From Sphaeroforma sirkka (lineage: Eukaryota; Opisthokonta; Ichthyosporea; Ichthyophonida): 45,000 nucleotides of DNA. Under the pieces are notes generated by a model, which searched no databases, was not told the DNA's origin, and saw nothing but the letters and a program-made list of their open reading frames with translations. Positions 33,861 to 45,000 of this stretch are shown piece by piece; position 1 is the first letter of the stretch, and each line of letters starts with the position of its first letter. A program made the translations under genes and the position numbers. The stretch spans positions 1 to 45,000 of the forward strand of contig LUCW03000151.1 in the NCBI GenBank assembly GCA_001586965.3, in the 5' to 3' direction.

Positions 33861-34186
33861 TTTGTCCGAAATTACGCCCCATCCAGTTGTCCAACATTGG
33901 AATTGAATGTTTTTTATGATATGTTCAATTGTTCATAGATGAGTATCCTCTCCGCATCTGGATACGTATGTATTTTTTTTGGCAAATGGCAAGCATGTTC
34001 AAATTGTGGTGATGTGTCACACACACCAAACATATTATTATGTGGTGCAACCTGTAGATAAAAAAATAGTGGCCTCGTGTTAGATACTATCCCGAGTGGG
34101 TTCAATTGAGTTGTGATGATTTTTTTATACCTATACATCTGCGACAGTTTTGTATCACTGCACTTCGTACTCTAACTTTATTTTCA

Positions 34187-35095
34187 CACATATCTCAGAC
34201 AAAGTGGGTGTGTACATATATGAATGTATCTCAGACAAAGTAGGTGTGTGCATATATGAATGTATAAAAAACAAAGTGGATGTGTACACATATGAATGTA
34301 TATGATCAAAAGTGGGTGTGTGCACATATGAATGTATCTCAGACAAGGTGGGTGTGTAGACATAAGAATGTGTATGATCCAAAGTGGGTGTGTGCACATA
34401 TGAATGTATATCATACAAAGTGGGTGTGCGCACATATGAATGTAAATCATACAAAGTAAATGTGTGCACATATGAATGTATCTCAGACAAAGTGGGTGTG
34501 TAGACATAAGAATTTTTATGATCCAAAGTGGGTGTGTGCACATATGAATGTATATCATAGAAAGTGGGTGTGCGCACATATGAATATATCTCAGACAAAG
34601 TGGGTGTGTACACATATGAATCTATCTCAGACAAAGTAAGTGTGTGCATATATGAATGTATAAAATACAAAGTGGACGTGTACACATGTGAATGTATCTC
34701 AGACAAAGTAGGTGTGTGCATATATGAATGTATACAATACAAAGTGGATGTGTACACATATGAATGTGTATGATCCGAAGTGGGTGTGTGCACATATGAA
34801 TGTATCTCAGGTAAAGTGGGTGTGTGCACATATGAATGTATCTCAGACAAAGTGGGTGTGTACACATATGAATGTATCTCAGACAAAGTGGGTGTGTGCA
34901 CATATGAATGTATCTCAGACAAAGTGGGTGTGTACACATATGAATGTATCTCAGACAAAGTAGATGTGCAAATATAAATATACAAAGTGGATGTGTACTC
35001 ATATAAATGTATATGATCAAAAGTGTGTGTGTGCACATTCGAATGTATCTCAGACTGAGTGGGAGTGTACACATATAAATGTATATCATTGAATA
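34187..35095. repeat. 36-bp tandem repeat, about 25 copies
   Basis: The unit contains AAAGTGGGTGTGTGCACATA and TGAATGTATCTCAGAC, with ATGATC and ATCATAC variants at its end. Since 36 bp is 12 codons, several frames on both strands remain open; the longest (minus, 34155-35072) would be 305 residues of a 12-residue repeat. No start context, splice pattern or non-repetitive domain supports a gene. Confidence 0.95.
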
Positions 35096-36003
35096 TGCTT
35101 ACACGTCTTCGCGCAACGGACTCGTAGTCGACTAATCCAGGCGAACAAGAACAGTAACTCCGTACTGATCACACGCAGAGGATATATCAAGTGTGTATAT
35201 GTGCTTGTTTACAGGATGCGCGTTTACAAATTTTGCGAATTGTACAAAATGGAATGAACAATTTCACACCTATAACATTCCTAGCCATGTATTTAAATAC
35301 ACGATTTAGTTCATTTAAAATAATCGGTTAGAACCATATATTGATGAGTATGTGTTGTGGTCTGCTTCTGTATTCTTGGTACGTCTATGCGATGATGAAA
35401 GGATGAATTGTGTGTTGGTACAAACAGAGATACATTGGGACAGCGAATGTGTGCATGATGAGAGGTAAGTATGAAAGCAAATGTTTCAAGATGAATTAAT
35501 TCAATGCCATGACCTTTTCAATTGAAAAAAGAAACATGCGCTTCTGAATGAATTCACAATATCGATACCTCGTGGGGGATTTGAAACCTAGTTCAAACTG
35601 ACGAGAATAGTCAATAGAAATGTTCATCTAAAAGCAATACCAAATAACTATCAGTATTGATATACGACTTCTTAGGTGCTTGAGAGTAGTTGTTTTTGTT
35701 CTTTATGGGCGATATAAATTTAAATAATTAATTAGTGCAAAAGCACATAATTCATCCCTGTGAAACTTGGCACTCACCAATGTTACTATACACGACCCTA
35801 TAAGTACAATGTATAGACTTCGCGATAAAAATATAAAGTCAAGTAGACGTACACCTACTTATATAAAAGTACTATGGACGCACATTTTTAGATCCCTAGT
35901 AGGAGATGAATATCGACTAATATCGAAAACTACAAAATTAACAGCTCTACTTTTACGGTTTATTTTCCATGAATCTATACAAATATCCGATAACGATCGC
36001 ATA
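35096..36003. other. intergenic, nothing seen
   Basis: About 0.9 kb of AT-rich, non-repetitive sequence downstream of the arrestin-like gene. No gene or clear repeat is visible. Confidence 0.5.
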
Positions 36004-37185
36004 CTAAACAAAATTACAAGAAATGGGGTTCTCAATTGCTGCTAAGTGGGATAAAGATAAGTCTAATTGCCCGTCACCTTGAAAGTCCTCAGTCACAGAT
36101 TGAAGAGACGACGGAATTTTGAAAGTGCCACAGTTGAACTTTTTCAAATTAGCGGCAGTGCGCAAATCGGATTTGAAAAACACCGAGTCTACGGATTCTG
36201 TCGAAGGCCGGAGACTTGTATACGATTTTACCGAGGCACATTTATAATCGGTATATTCAGGCGGCTGCTCTATTGATCTCGGGAAAGTGAAACAGTTTTC
36301 AACCGGGCAAAAGCTGTTCATATCATCGGATTGTTTTGGTGGTTTGCCTTGCAAAGCAAATGGTAATAAAAATGTCGGATCCTTGCATCCTCGGGTATGA
36401 ATCGTAACGTCTACGGTATAGCTAACTGCAACCGATTTCATAGTGTCTGTAAATTCAATTACATCGCTCGTGGTAAGTACAGCTTGTTGTCCATTACTAT
36501 CTCGCAACAATTGCACTGCAGTGCTATCATCACGTATTTCCGGTACACGAGGGATACAACTAAACGTGCGAACGCATGTGGACCCTAGCTTAGCACCGAT
36601 CTTTGTCCGACGGTTTTTCTTCGACAAATGTTTTAGTTTTGTGTGATCCAACATAGTTTGTGATATTTGATTGCAAGTATTTTTGGTTCTGTCTTCGAGT
36701 ACCACATGTTGAGTAATGTGTGCTGTGACGCTTCTAACGGCCGCGCCGTTCTTGTGTATGGCCAGTCGAATGCCAATCGGCTCCCCTTCCTGATACACAT
36801 CACGTGACTTCGGCAAGCAGGATGGGGGATTTACTTCCCCTCAAATATCTCACGCTGGACCTTTGGGCCCTTTTTTTGAGTATATTCATTTGGGTATAGT
36901 ACGAAGCCGAGAGTGAACGAGTTGTTTTAGACCCTCATCGATGAGGTAGTCACGCCCTATTATCTTTGAAGCGCTATATAAAGTGTGACCAGAAGACTGC
37001 CCAGTAGCACTTTTCCAACGAAGACGACATACAATTGCCACATTCAAAATATTTGTACTGGTCGCTCCAGCGGCCACCATATCGAAAAACCCCGAGATTT
37101 GGTCACCTCCATAATATATCTTCTTGTCTAGGTGAACGTTGTTGGACACGCTGCTATCCAAGTTGCACGACACGTTTTTGCGCAT
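36004..37185 (-). pseudogene. alpha-arrestin-like gene with broken frame
   Basis: Arrestin-fold proteins link membrane cargo to ubiquitin ligases or clathrin. The minus-strand frame from ATG at 37185 reads an arrestin-N-like start (KKIYYGGDQISGFF, then ILNVAIVCRLRWKS). From about 36840 to 36004 the same frame reads an arrestin-C-like half: a hinge (NPPSCLPKSRDVYQEGEPIG), strands RSVTAHITQHVVL, then SVAVSYTVDVTIHTRGCKDP and TFLLPFALQGKPP, and a 95-residue tail. Between them the frame has three TGA codons (36886-36888 and two near 36841-36852). There the +1-type alternative frame reads SFTLGFVLYPNEY...VQREIFEG, which fits the missing strands. The breaks lie near 36925 (an A4 run) and 36835. Either this is a recent pseudogene, or two indel errors disturb a real gene. 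No GT-AG intron of sensible size repairs it. The N-domain also seems shorter than usual. Confidence 0.6.
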
Positions 37186-40100
37186 GGTCTACAATATTCT
37201 AGTGTGATATATGTGACTGTACTGGTGATGATTGAGGAACACTTAGTTGTGTCTTCTAAATATATGTATCGGGGTTGATTGACGAGCACTTTGTTGACAT
37301 ATATATATGTATTTATCAATTCACACCAAGAGCAATTAACAAACATGCTATTTCTCTCAGAATCGATTTTATTGTTACTGCTTCAAATCCCCGACTATTA
37401 TTTACTCCTATTTAAATATTTGTTCTTTTTAGGGGGAAGAGGCTTCACTTTCAGCCCAAGCTTTAGCCCTTTTTAGGAGTTTACTGTATAGCAGTATCGG
37501 TACTATAGGGCTTTACCCTTTGGCTGTCAGGCTCCACTTCTCCTGGCTCAGTGGCTCAGTGGCTCAGTGCTCACCCAGCCTCCATTGGTATTTTTACCTT
37601 TTACTCATTCGAGGTGTCGACTGTCGACTGTCGACACTCGACAGTGTTAAATCCGAAATCTCAAATCTCGCGAATCTGTTTAATATCCGAAAAATCAAAA
37701 CCAAACAAAAGATGCATTTTTCTTTTTAGCAAAAGGAGCAATTTCAAATCTATCGAGAAAAAACCAATACCTATACGCAATAATATAAACTAGATTCAGT
37801 TCCGAACTTGCATCTTTCCTTTTTTCGTCCGAGAGAGAGAGTGGATCAGATTCAGTGGAGAGTGGTGACTGGTGAGTGATGAGTAGAGTCACAGTGGACC
37901 ATATTTAGCCTTGTTCAATTTCAATTTTTTTTTTTTCTTCGTTTTTAAAAAGAACAACGAAAATAGAAGGCTGAGAATGCCAGAGTGAACCCTGTGTCCT
38001 TGGGCCTGGAGGCTGGGCCGCTTAACGTTCCGCCATAGGGGGATCTAAATATACTCTATACAGTCTATAGTCTCTATACTATACGTTCAACGCAGAAAAA
38101 CGTTCAACAGGTCAATTAAAAACGTAGAAAAGTATATATATATATATATACTATATGACCTAAAAAAAACGGCCTGCCAACCTAGATAGTGCACCTACTA
38201 CAACATGTTTAGCCATATAATGCTGTATAGAACAATAAACGAGTGAGAATAAGGACAAAACTTCGCGACATGCCTGACCTGGAATTTGATTTCTTCTCAT
38301 ATATATTAGACCCAACTATGGTAATTTACGTTCAACGTTCCACGCTAAACGGATAGAATTTGAACGTAGGAGCAATACATAATTATAAGATTAGCGCCCT
38401 GGTACTGGGGCGTGGGATGTGGGCCCTGGGCCCTGGGGAGAGTACCTGAGCCCTGAGGCCCTACGTGGTGACTGGTGACTAGGGAGTGGGGAGTGAGTGA
38501 CTGCCAGACTGGACAGTCTCTGGAGTCTGGAGCCCACTGTTGAGTTGGCTGATCGAGTTCAATATGACAATCTATATATTTACGTATTCTTCAAAACAAA
38601 CAAAAGGCACATTTAGAACTTTGTTTTTAAAAACAAATATTTAAAAATAGAACTAAAATATGTAGAACAGTAAAAATAAAAAAATACTAAATATTTAGTC
38701 CTTCGGACAATAGTCCGATCAGGGCATCAGGCATATTTTATTTCTTCTCTTAGAGACTAGTAATAGAGGGTCATGGTATTTATCCCTTTTTGAGTGTCGA
38801 CTGTCGTGTGACTGTCGACAGTGTCGAGTGTAGACTTTAGTGTATTTAGAGAGTTGCAGAATGTTGAGTGGAGACCGTCTACCCTAGAGACAGTAGACAC
38901 TCTACTCTCTCTCTAGTCGAGTCTACTACAATCTACAGTCTACAGTTCTACACAAAGTAGAGAGTGAGAGTACAGTAATAGAGACACTGCCTGCAAGTGT
39001 TGAGTGTAGAGGCTGAGGGTAGACTCACAACTAGAGTAGACTGTAGAGTGTAAAACTGTAGACGCCCTCTATAGATGGTAAAGTGTAAAACTGTAAATAG
39101 AGTGTAGAGTAAATACTAAATCGAGCCTATACACTATTTTTCTTAAAGCAGGAAGTAGAGCTACTAGAGTATTAAGAATACACAATTATAGACTTTAAGT
39201 GGAGAACTCGGAGCTGGAGATCTATTTCCTAAATATTTATTGGGTACTATGTAAATATTTATTGTACAGAATAAATTGGTCATCGTGTTCAATAAATACT
39301 AAATACTTCATCTAAATAATAAGCTCATATGATAAACGTAAACGTATATTTATTCATTTTAAACCGTTATAACGGTTATAATGAGATCACGAGGGCCTAC
39401 CAAAGTTCTTTTTATAGGACTGGTTCGTATCATGAAAACAGTACACACAAATGTTTAGACCTACGTATAATGGACCACATCTGGATTATGTTGAACGTAA
39501 ACGTATATTTATTCGATTTATAAAAATTTAACGGAAACGGTTTGAGGCTAGCTTCACGTGGACACTGGAATCTCTCGGGAGTGACTGAACACTTGTGGGC
39601 AGGGGACATAATTATTGAACTGATGAATTTAAAACTACAATTATTGAGTTGTGAAAATGTGAATAAACTATAGGACTATACGTCCGAATGTCGTTAATAT
39701 AAACAAAAATTAAATACAATCTTGGGGCTTTTAGGGCCTTGGCTTGTAATCTTAAATCAATTGAAATTCGAGACGTCAATGCGACATGTCGTAGATCTAA
39801 ATATCAATCTTATACCAACGCTGTAAAAAAAAACGCCTTTTCAGCTGTTTTTCGATCAAATAGAGCATAAAAAGACCGATCACAAGTATTTTTTTCAAAA
39901 ATATATAACCCAATAATAAACGTGGGAATCAATAGTTTGTTATGCGGGAGTCAATAGTTTGATGTGCACTCTCTCTTGTAGTATGGGTGGTCTAATTCTA
40001 AAACAGCATCAAATTTATCGTTCGAGTGGAGAACTAGAGATCTAAATAATGCTGTATTACATCAAATCCTTGTTGGTGCGTACTGCATAGATAATTAGAT

Positions 40101-41331
40101 ATGAGAAAGATGTTTTACTGTGTATAACTGTGTATAGTTGTATACTGGTATTAAAAGAAATGAAAAAGGTTGTTTCGGTAAAGAGTTTCTATATCAGGTG
40201 GCGGAAGGGTTGTCCATATGATAGATGTTTCCACATGTACACTATGAATTCCGAACTTTTGATTCGAAAAGCCAGCGGTATTCAAAATAGGTATTTAGTA
40301 GATTTACTGATTTAGACCCCATACGTAGATCCCCATATCATCAGCTCCATCGGTACGATATTTGAAATCGGAGAAGACCGTGTAATCAATTGCTCGAGGT
40401 TTTTCTGTACACCCCTCATTAAAAACATATTATTTATTTAGAATTATACATAATTTCAGTCCTGTTCGAAATATGCGACATGTATTTTTAATGTACCATG
40501 AAGGTTTAAAACGTATATTTTCTCGCGCATATGATTTCGTTCACTTAACACTGCCTCTGAAAGTACGTACCATGTGTATATGGCTATATACATACGATTT
40601 TGTTCATTCAACGTTATCTCTAGAAACATACTCCTTCTGTAAATATCAAATTTTCGCTGTCCATACGATACTCTGTTCCTGTGAGATATATGGAAACCGA
40701 AAATGTATTGCTGCTATGTTTAGCTGATAGAAATCGGATACTACACGATCCATGATAAACTATGCAATGCTATGCGGCGTACACTTCGAATATTCGTGGA
40801 CACTACACGGTTAAGGGATAGACTATGCAATGGTATGCGGTGTACACTTCTAAGAGGCTAAGCGATGGCAAGCCGACAAGGCTGCATTTTGTTTTCGGAA
40901 TCCAGCGCGTCTTAAATAATAAATGCGACATAAAACCAATAAGACTAATGTATTACAAGCAAATATTCAAGCTCTTTCTTTTTCCAAGTCAGATGATTGT
41001 CTCCGGGGATCCCAAATCGAATCCAACTCCATAAGCGTCATTGGCAAGACATATCCGCTAATATTCTTTATATTCCAATCTATATGTATCATTGACATAA
41101 TATACGTTCTAATGTCCTTTATATTCTAATCTATAGGTATCATTGACGTAATGTGTTCTAATATTCTTTATATTCTAATCTATAGGTATCATTGACGTAA
41201 TATGCGTTATTATATCCTTCATATTAAAATCTATAGGTATCACTGACATGTGCTCTAATATCCTTTAATTTCAAATCTATAGTCATACTTAGCAGGAGAT
41301 CTATCCTAAAATCCTTTATATCGATGTATAT
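37186..41331. other. intergenic, AT-rich with simple-sequence patches
   Basis: About 4.1 kb with no supported gene. Patches of cryptically simple sequence lie at about 37530-37640 (GTCGACTGTCGAC), 38400-38550 (GGGCCCTGG, GTGACTGG) and 38780-39100 (AGTCTACA/GTAGAGTG). A short duplicated phrase AACGTAAACGTATATTTATTC occurs near 39336 and 39494. AACCGTTATAACGGTT at 39362-39377 is a perfect 16-bp palindrome. Confidence 0.5.
41045..41290. repeat. ~55-bp tandem repeat, about five copies
   Basis: Units contain CTTTATATTCTAATCTATAG, GTATCATTGACGTAATATG and a TTCTAAT spacer. They end about 40 bp beyond the KLHDC4 stop codon, so they probably fall in its 3' UTR or terminator region. Confidence 0.85.
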
Positions 41332-42429
41332 TTACTCTTCATCCCCGTCCTCGTCCGTGTATTCACTATCGCTTTCACTGTCACTCTCCTCGCCCAGCCA
41401 TTTCTTACTCTCTTCGCTGGTGTCTTCTACCTTGATCCATTCATCCATTTTACCGATATCCAGTGAGTACAAATCACTCAGCGTGATCATACGGTCGCCA
41501 ACCTGAATGAGTATCGAAGAATTTAAGCAAAGTGCAAATTCGAAGTGTAACCAATATCATCGGCATAAATAAGTCCCAGCGATCAGAAGGAGTTAGCAGG
41601 CGCAAGTCAAGTGCATCTCTCGTGGTAATACTACCTCCTGCACGTTGAAACGCTCTAATATTAAGGTACAAATGCGGTCATGTATGAATGGACCAACCGC
41701 ATTGAACATAGTTGTACCATATACTAGATTACAACAAATTTAAATAGAGTTGTACCACTGTACTAGACTACAGGGAGACTATATCAGTAGTTTACAGAGT
41801 GTCCCAGCTGACAAAGGCGAGAAACGAACTCGAGAAAGGGCTATCGCTTTGATGAGAATCTGCAGAATATACGTCATGAGACATACCTCATTATATCCGC
41901 CGTACAAGTAGAGAATTCGGCCCTTGATAGCCAATCCGGTACTCGACCGCGGCCTATTGATCAGGGACAAAAACGGATTGTGTAAGCCCTGAGCCCTAAC
42001 CCTAACCCCAAACCCTATACCAACCGAGCATGTGTGCATGCATAACCCAATGCTCCACCTCTCCGTACTTAATCAGTAATACACTGCACCTACCCATAGT
42101 ACTTGAATAGTAATACACAGCACCCACTCATAGTACTTGAATAGTAATACAAAGAACCCCCCGATAGTCCAGTTTGTTAGTACTGATATCTGTAGCGTAA
42201 CGTACCTTGGCCACACGCCATCTGCTGCAGTGATTTCCACATCATCGGCGTCGACGCTGAGACAGTGGATCAGTTGAGAATGACACATTAGTGGCGAGTG
42301 GTGTGTATGCGTTTGCTCGCACTGGCTGCTTCGAGGTTTCACTACTTTTTCAAGTCAGTTTTCCAGGGTTGTAGGTAGGTAGATAAAAAGGTACAAACCA
42401 CATAGACACAGACACAGACATGCCTGGTA

Positions 42430-42486
<57 letters not shown>

Positions 42487-43570
42487 GTGAGGACGTATAT
42501 ATTCGACCTCAACAGCCGCACATACTGGGCCACGGAGAAAGGAGGACAGCCAAGGACAATTGGACAAAGTAGTGTAAAACACCCTTTCACAGGTGCATGG
42601 GACTGCGCCAGGCATTGCAGCCTACTGTTTACCCATAGTGAACAATTATATCTTGCACCCGCCGTTTACAATCAAACTATTGGCTACGAGCACGCAGAAC
42701 CCAGATCCTTGGGATCAAGGTATGGTGAGTTGACACGAGATAAAAACCTTGGTTTTACAGAAGCGCTTGAGACCGCTATTGGCCCGTGGCATATGAGAAT
42801 GAAAGAGTATCCTGAGCCGTTCGCAGAACACTCGTGCAGGTAGCATCGTATCAGGTCTTATACGTTGGTGGTTAAATAAACGTTCACATCCACCGAACTT
42901 CAAGTAGGTAGGAAAATCATGCGTCAGTCTTATACACTTGTCCGCCACCCTACCGCTCTTTCCGCACAGCAGAGGATACAGGCACACTCCCTGCAAGCAC
43001 AAGCACAAGCACAAGCACAGCCACCACGTTAGAACACAACAGTGGTTCCTAGCACAACAGAGTTGTGAGCGAGCAGTCTCACCTGACCACTTGAGGGCAA
43101 CCATCGTCCGCATTGGGCCGCGCACTCGCAGCGCCCTTCTTTTTGGCCGCGATCTTTTTCGCTTTGGCCGCGGCTATTTTGGCCTTGATTCTCTCACGCC
43201 GGTCCTGGTGCAGAATTTGGGACAAGATACGAAACAAAAGGAAGATCACCCACTGCACATGTGATCGTACTGAGATGTATTGCGAGTGACTACAATATAT
43301 ACATTGTGTGATTGTGTGATTTCTGTAACCAGTTAGATGTTTTTCTGGTACATATTACATGGCGCCAACACGGTGCAGGAATATACAATTGACATGCCGG
43401 TCTGTTCAAACGCTCCTCTCAGACGCACTGAAGCATATATTCTTGGCCGCTGTCCAATGTCCTAAACAGAGCCCAAGCACCTAAGGGCTGCACCCCGAAG
43501 TCAGACATTTTGGATGCAACTTCCGAGGTCAAATAGACGTGTAATGGCCATACCGTGACCCACGGCCTGC

Positions 43571-43614
<44 letters not shown>

Positions 43615-43642
43615 ATATAAAGATAAATATATACATATATAT

Positions 43643-43741
<99 letters not shown>

Positions 43742-44744
43742 TACATACAAACATATATATATATATATACGCACCTGCTCAATCTCCTCCTGTTTGTCCT
43801 TGCAGTCCATGCCCTTCTTGACGCTGACCTCGTGGAATTTGTTCTCCTCAGTATTGAGCAGCAGCAGCTCGTTCATGAACGACCCAGACACAGCCCATTC
43901 CGTTTCCTGGTCTGTTACGCCGCCAAATGAGTATGCCTAAATAAGAAAATGGAGCGCCGATGGTTAGCCTGGGTTGGACTGGGTCGGGACATGAGAGATG
44001 AATGGATGCGATACGACAGCCAGCCGGACGATGGCGTATACACATGATCACTTGCATGCATCGTACATGCATACAAGAGTACATGTGCAGTTAACGGATA
44101 AGTGTTTTATTTGACAAATATGTGTTTATGTCGGATAAGTCTTATTATAACATAGTACATGTCATGTAACCCTCAGCAGCACCACGCAATATCGTATCCA
44201 CCAAAGCAATCACCACTGAGCCTAAGACGTTGATAAGTGACGACAAACGCACAAATGAACATATCATCCACTCCACAAACCACTACACCCACCACAGCCC
44301 ACGGTTGTGTAGGAGTACCACCACACCACCTAACAACAACACGCCACACCACCTAACAACAACACGCCACACCACCTACCAACAACACGTCACACCACCT
44401 ACCAACAACACGCCACACCACCTACCAACAACACGCCTTGTCTAGTTCAATGATACACCTACATGACCCCCACAGCCCTTACACCGCACCTGATTGGAGT
44501 TGTCTCTCATCACACAGTTGACTCCGGTGCGTGTGCCGGGCACAGAGCCTGTGGCTTTGAGCTTGAGCCACCGCCACGTGCACGTGGGCCTGACGTCACT
44601 GGAGATATCTGTGGCCGACGTTTCGATGCGCAGGAGCTCCCACATGTCGGCCAGTTGCATACCTTGCTCCTCCGCAATGCCCTTGACCTTCTCTCGTCTG
44701 TAGCCGCCCATGACCAGTATGCGGTCTTCGCCTGTGGCGATCAT
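41332..44744 (-). CDS. KLHDC4: KLHDC4-like kelch protein, 3' part
   Basis: Six minus-strand exons join in phase: 44744-44490, 43936-43775, 43204-43083, 42256-42206, 41953-41887 and 41502-41332 (TAA), giving 275 C-terminal residues. The 5' exons lie beyond the right edge. Kelch text: [20 protein letters not shown], then [31 protein letters not shown] followed by [11 protein letters not shown], and [20 protein letters not shown]. The latter runs into [12 protein letters not shown], a [14 protein letters not shown] acidic tail and the stop, matching the end of animal KLHDC4 (YGGxxExGDRxVTLxDLxxLDL, WLEExxSE). A Lys/Ala-rich basic segment ([20 protein letters not shown]) sits between kelch blades, where the animal protein also has a Lys/Arg-rich insert. 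Donors are GTGCGG, GTGCGT, GTGAGA, GTACGT and GTATGT. The beta-propeller is a protein-interaction module. The exact role of KLHDC4 is poorly known. Confidence 0.9.
41503..41886 (-). other. last intron of the KLHDC4-like gene
   Basis: 384 nt, GTATGT...CTCATTCAG on the minus strand. No repeat array is seen. Confidence 0.8.
41954..42205 (-). other. KLHDC4-like intron with telomere-like run
   Basis: 252 nt, GTACGT...GATCAATAG on the minus strand. It contains AGCCCTAACCCTAACCCC (plus strand, about 41992-42009), matching vertebrate-type (CCCTAA) telomere repeats, and a roughly 40-bp duplication (ATAGTACTTGAATAGTAATACA) at about 42095-42150. Confidence 0.8.
42257..43082 (-). other. KLHDC4-like intron with (TA)n and an unexplained open frame
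   Basis: 826 nt, GTGAGA...CTGTCTCAG on the minus strand. It contains a (TA)n tract at about 42430-42482. On the opposite strand an open frame, 42481-42843, has balanced composition (starts [20 protein letters not shown]). I do not recognise it and do not call it a gene. Confidence 0.7.
43205..43774 (-). other. KLHDC4-like intron with long (TA)n
   Basis: 570 nt, GTGCGT...CTGCACCAG on the minus strand. (TA)n runs at about 43574-43601 and 43650-43735 begin within about 20 bp of the donor. Confidence 0.85.
43937..44489 (-). other. KLHDC4-like intron with ACAACA repeat
   Basis: 553 nt, GTGCGG...TTATTTAG on the minus strand. At about 44320-44435 a 25-bp unit (ACACCACCTACCAACAACACG) recurs about five times close to the donor end. 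Confidence 0.85.
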
Positions 44745-45000
44745 CTGCGTGGACGCGAGCGCAGAAGGTAGAGTTAGAGGGGGCGGGCGCAGGAGGGTGG
44801 TGCGTTGGTAGGTAGGGTTAGAGAGGGGGCTGGCGCAGGAGGGAGTGGTGGTTTGGTAGGTAGGGGTAGAGGGGGCTGAAGCGGAATCTTTGCCCAATCA
44901 GTCAGTAGGACCCATATCAGAGAGTAGAAATACGACCATCTGAGATATCTACACATCGGACGTGTCGTATGCCGTTTGAACGTATGTGGATAGTGCACCC
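44745..45000 (-). other. partial KLHDC4-like intron at the window edge
   Basis: Upstream of the acceptor GCGTCCACGCAG the minus strand is rich in CCCTCTCTAACCCTACCTAC-type pyrimidine repeats (plus strand GGTAGGTAGGGTTAGAGGGGG, two copies near 44805 and 44855). The preceding exon is outside the window. Confidence 0.7.

Noticed and set aside
34155..35072. 305-codon minus-strand frame
   Set aside because: It is entirely a 12-residue repeat from a 36-bp array, without a unique domain, signal or splice evidence.
36886..36888. TGA as selenocysteine or reassigned codon in the arrestin-like gene
   Set aside because: Other genes here end at TGA normally, arrestins have no selenocysteine, and the other frame carries the missing strands, so a frame break fits better.

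Overview
This is nuclear DNA from an intron-rich eukaryote, most likely a unicellular relative of animals such as an ichthyosporean (Sphaeroforma-like). That placement is an inference from gene content: Beclin 1, an MSL1-type PEHE protein, KLHDC4 and an alpha-arrestin-like gene, split by many GT-AG introns swollen with simple-sequence DNA. I cannot name the species. There are no bacterial operons, rRNAs, tRNAs or CRISPR arrays that I can support.

Layout. (1) 1237-3276 (+): an intronless long-chain acyl-CoA synthetase. (2) 3938-5400 (-): a three-exon gene for a 102-residue protein with three membrane segments, family unknown, convergent with gene 1. (3) 6114-9797 (+): a three-exon MSL1 homologue (coiled coil plus PEHE domain), divergent from gene 2. 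A 65-nt middle exon supplies the VPxWR start of the PEHE domain. (4) 10572-11664 (-): a three-exon secreted, Cys-rich protein with a Glu/Lys-rich linker, convergent with gene 3. (5) 14686-25038 (+): a complete Beclin 1/Atg6 gene in at least ten exons, whose splice phases all agree apart from one interrupted exon. (6) 27.57-33.86 kb: a 6.3-kb, 28-bp minisatellite, followed at 34.19-35.09 kb by a 36-bp array. (7) 36004-37185 (-): an arrestin-like gene whose frame is broken. (8) 41332-44744 (-): the last six exons of a KLHDC4 homologue (kelch repeats, acidic tail) that continues past the right edge.

The genes look like independent housekeeping functions (lipid activation, chromatin acetylation, autophagy, trafficking), and I see no pathway joining them. 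The most striking signal is in the Beclin 1 introns. Several carry tandem arrays that start at, and include, the splice junction itself: a 120-bp unit with the 3' splice site and the first bases of the exon in four copies, a 1.6-kb array of units resembling the 5' splice site of intron 6, a 30-bp array repeating the 5' splice site of intron 9, and a doubled 3' splice site before the last exon. This suggests introns growing by tandem duplication across their own boundaries, leaving rows of decoy splice sites. Some decoys could be used as poison exons.

Between genes the sequence is AT-rich, with long (TA)n tracts, interstitial telomere-like runs and patches of cryptically simple AGTC/GACT-type sequence.
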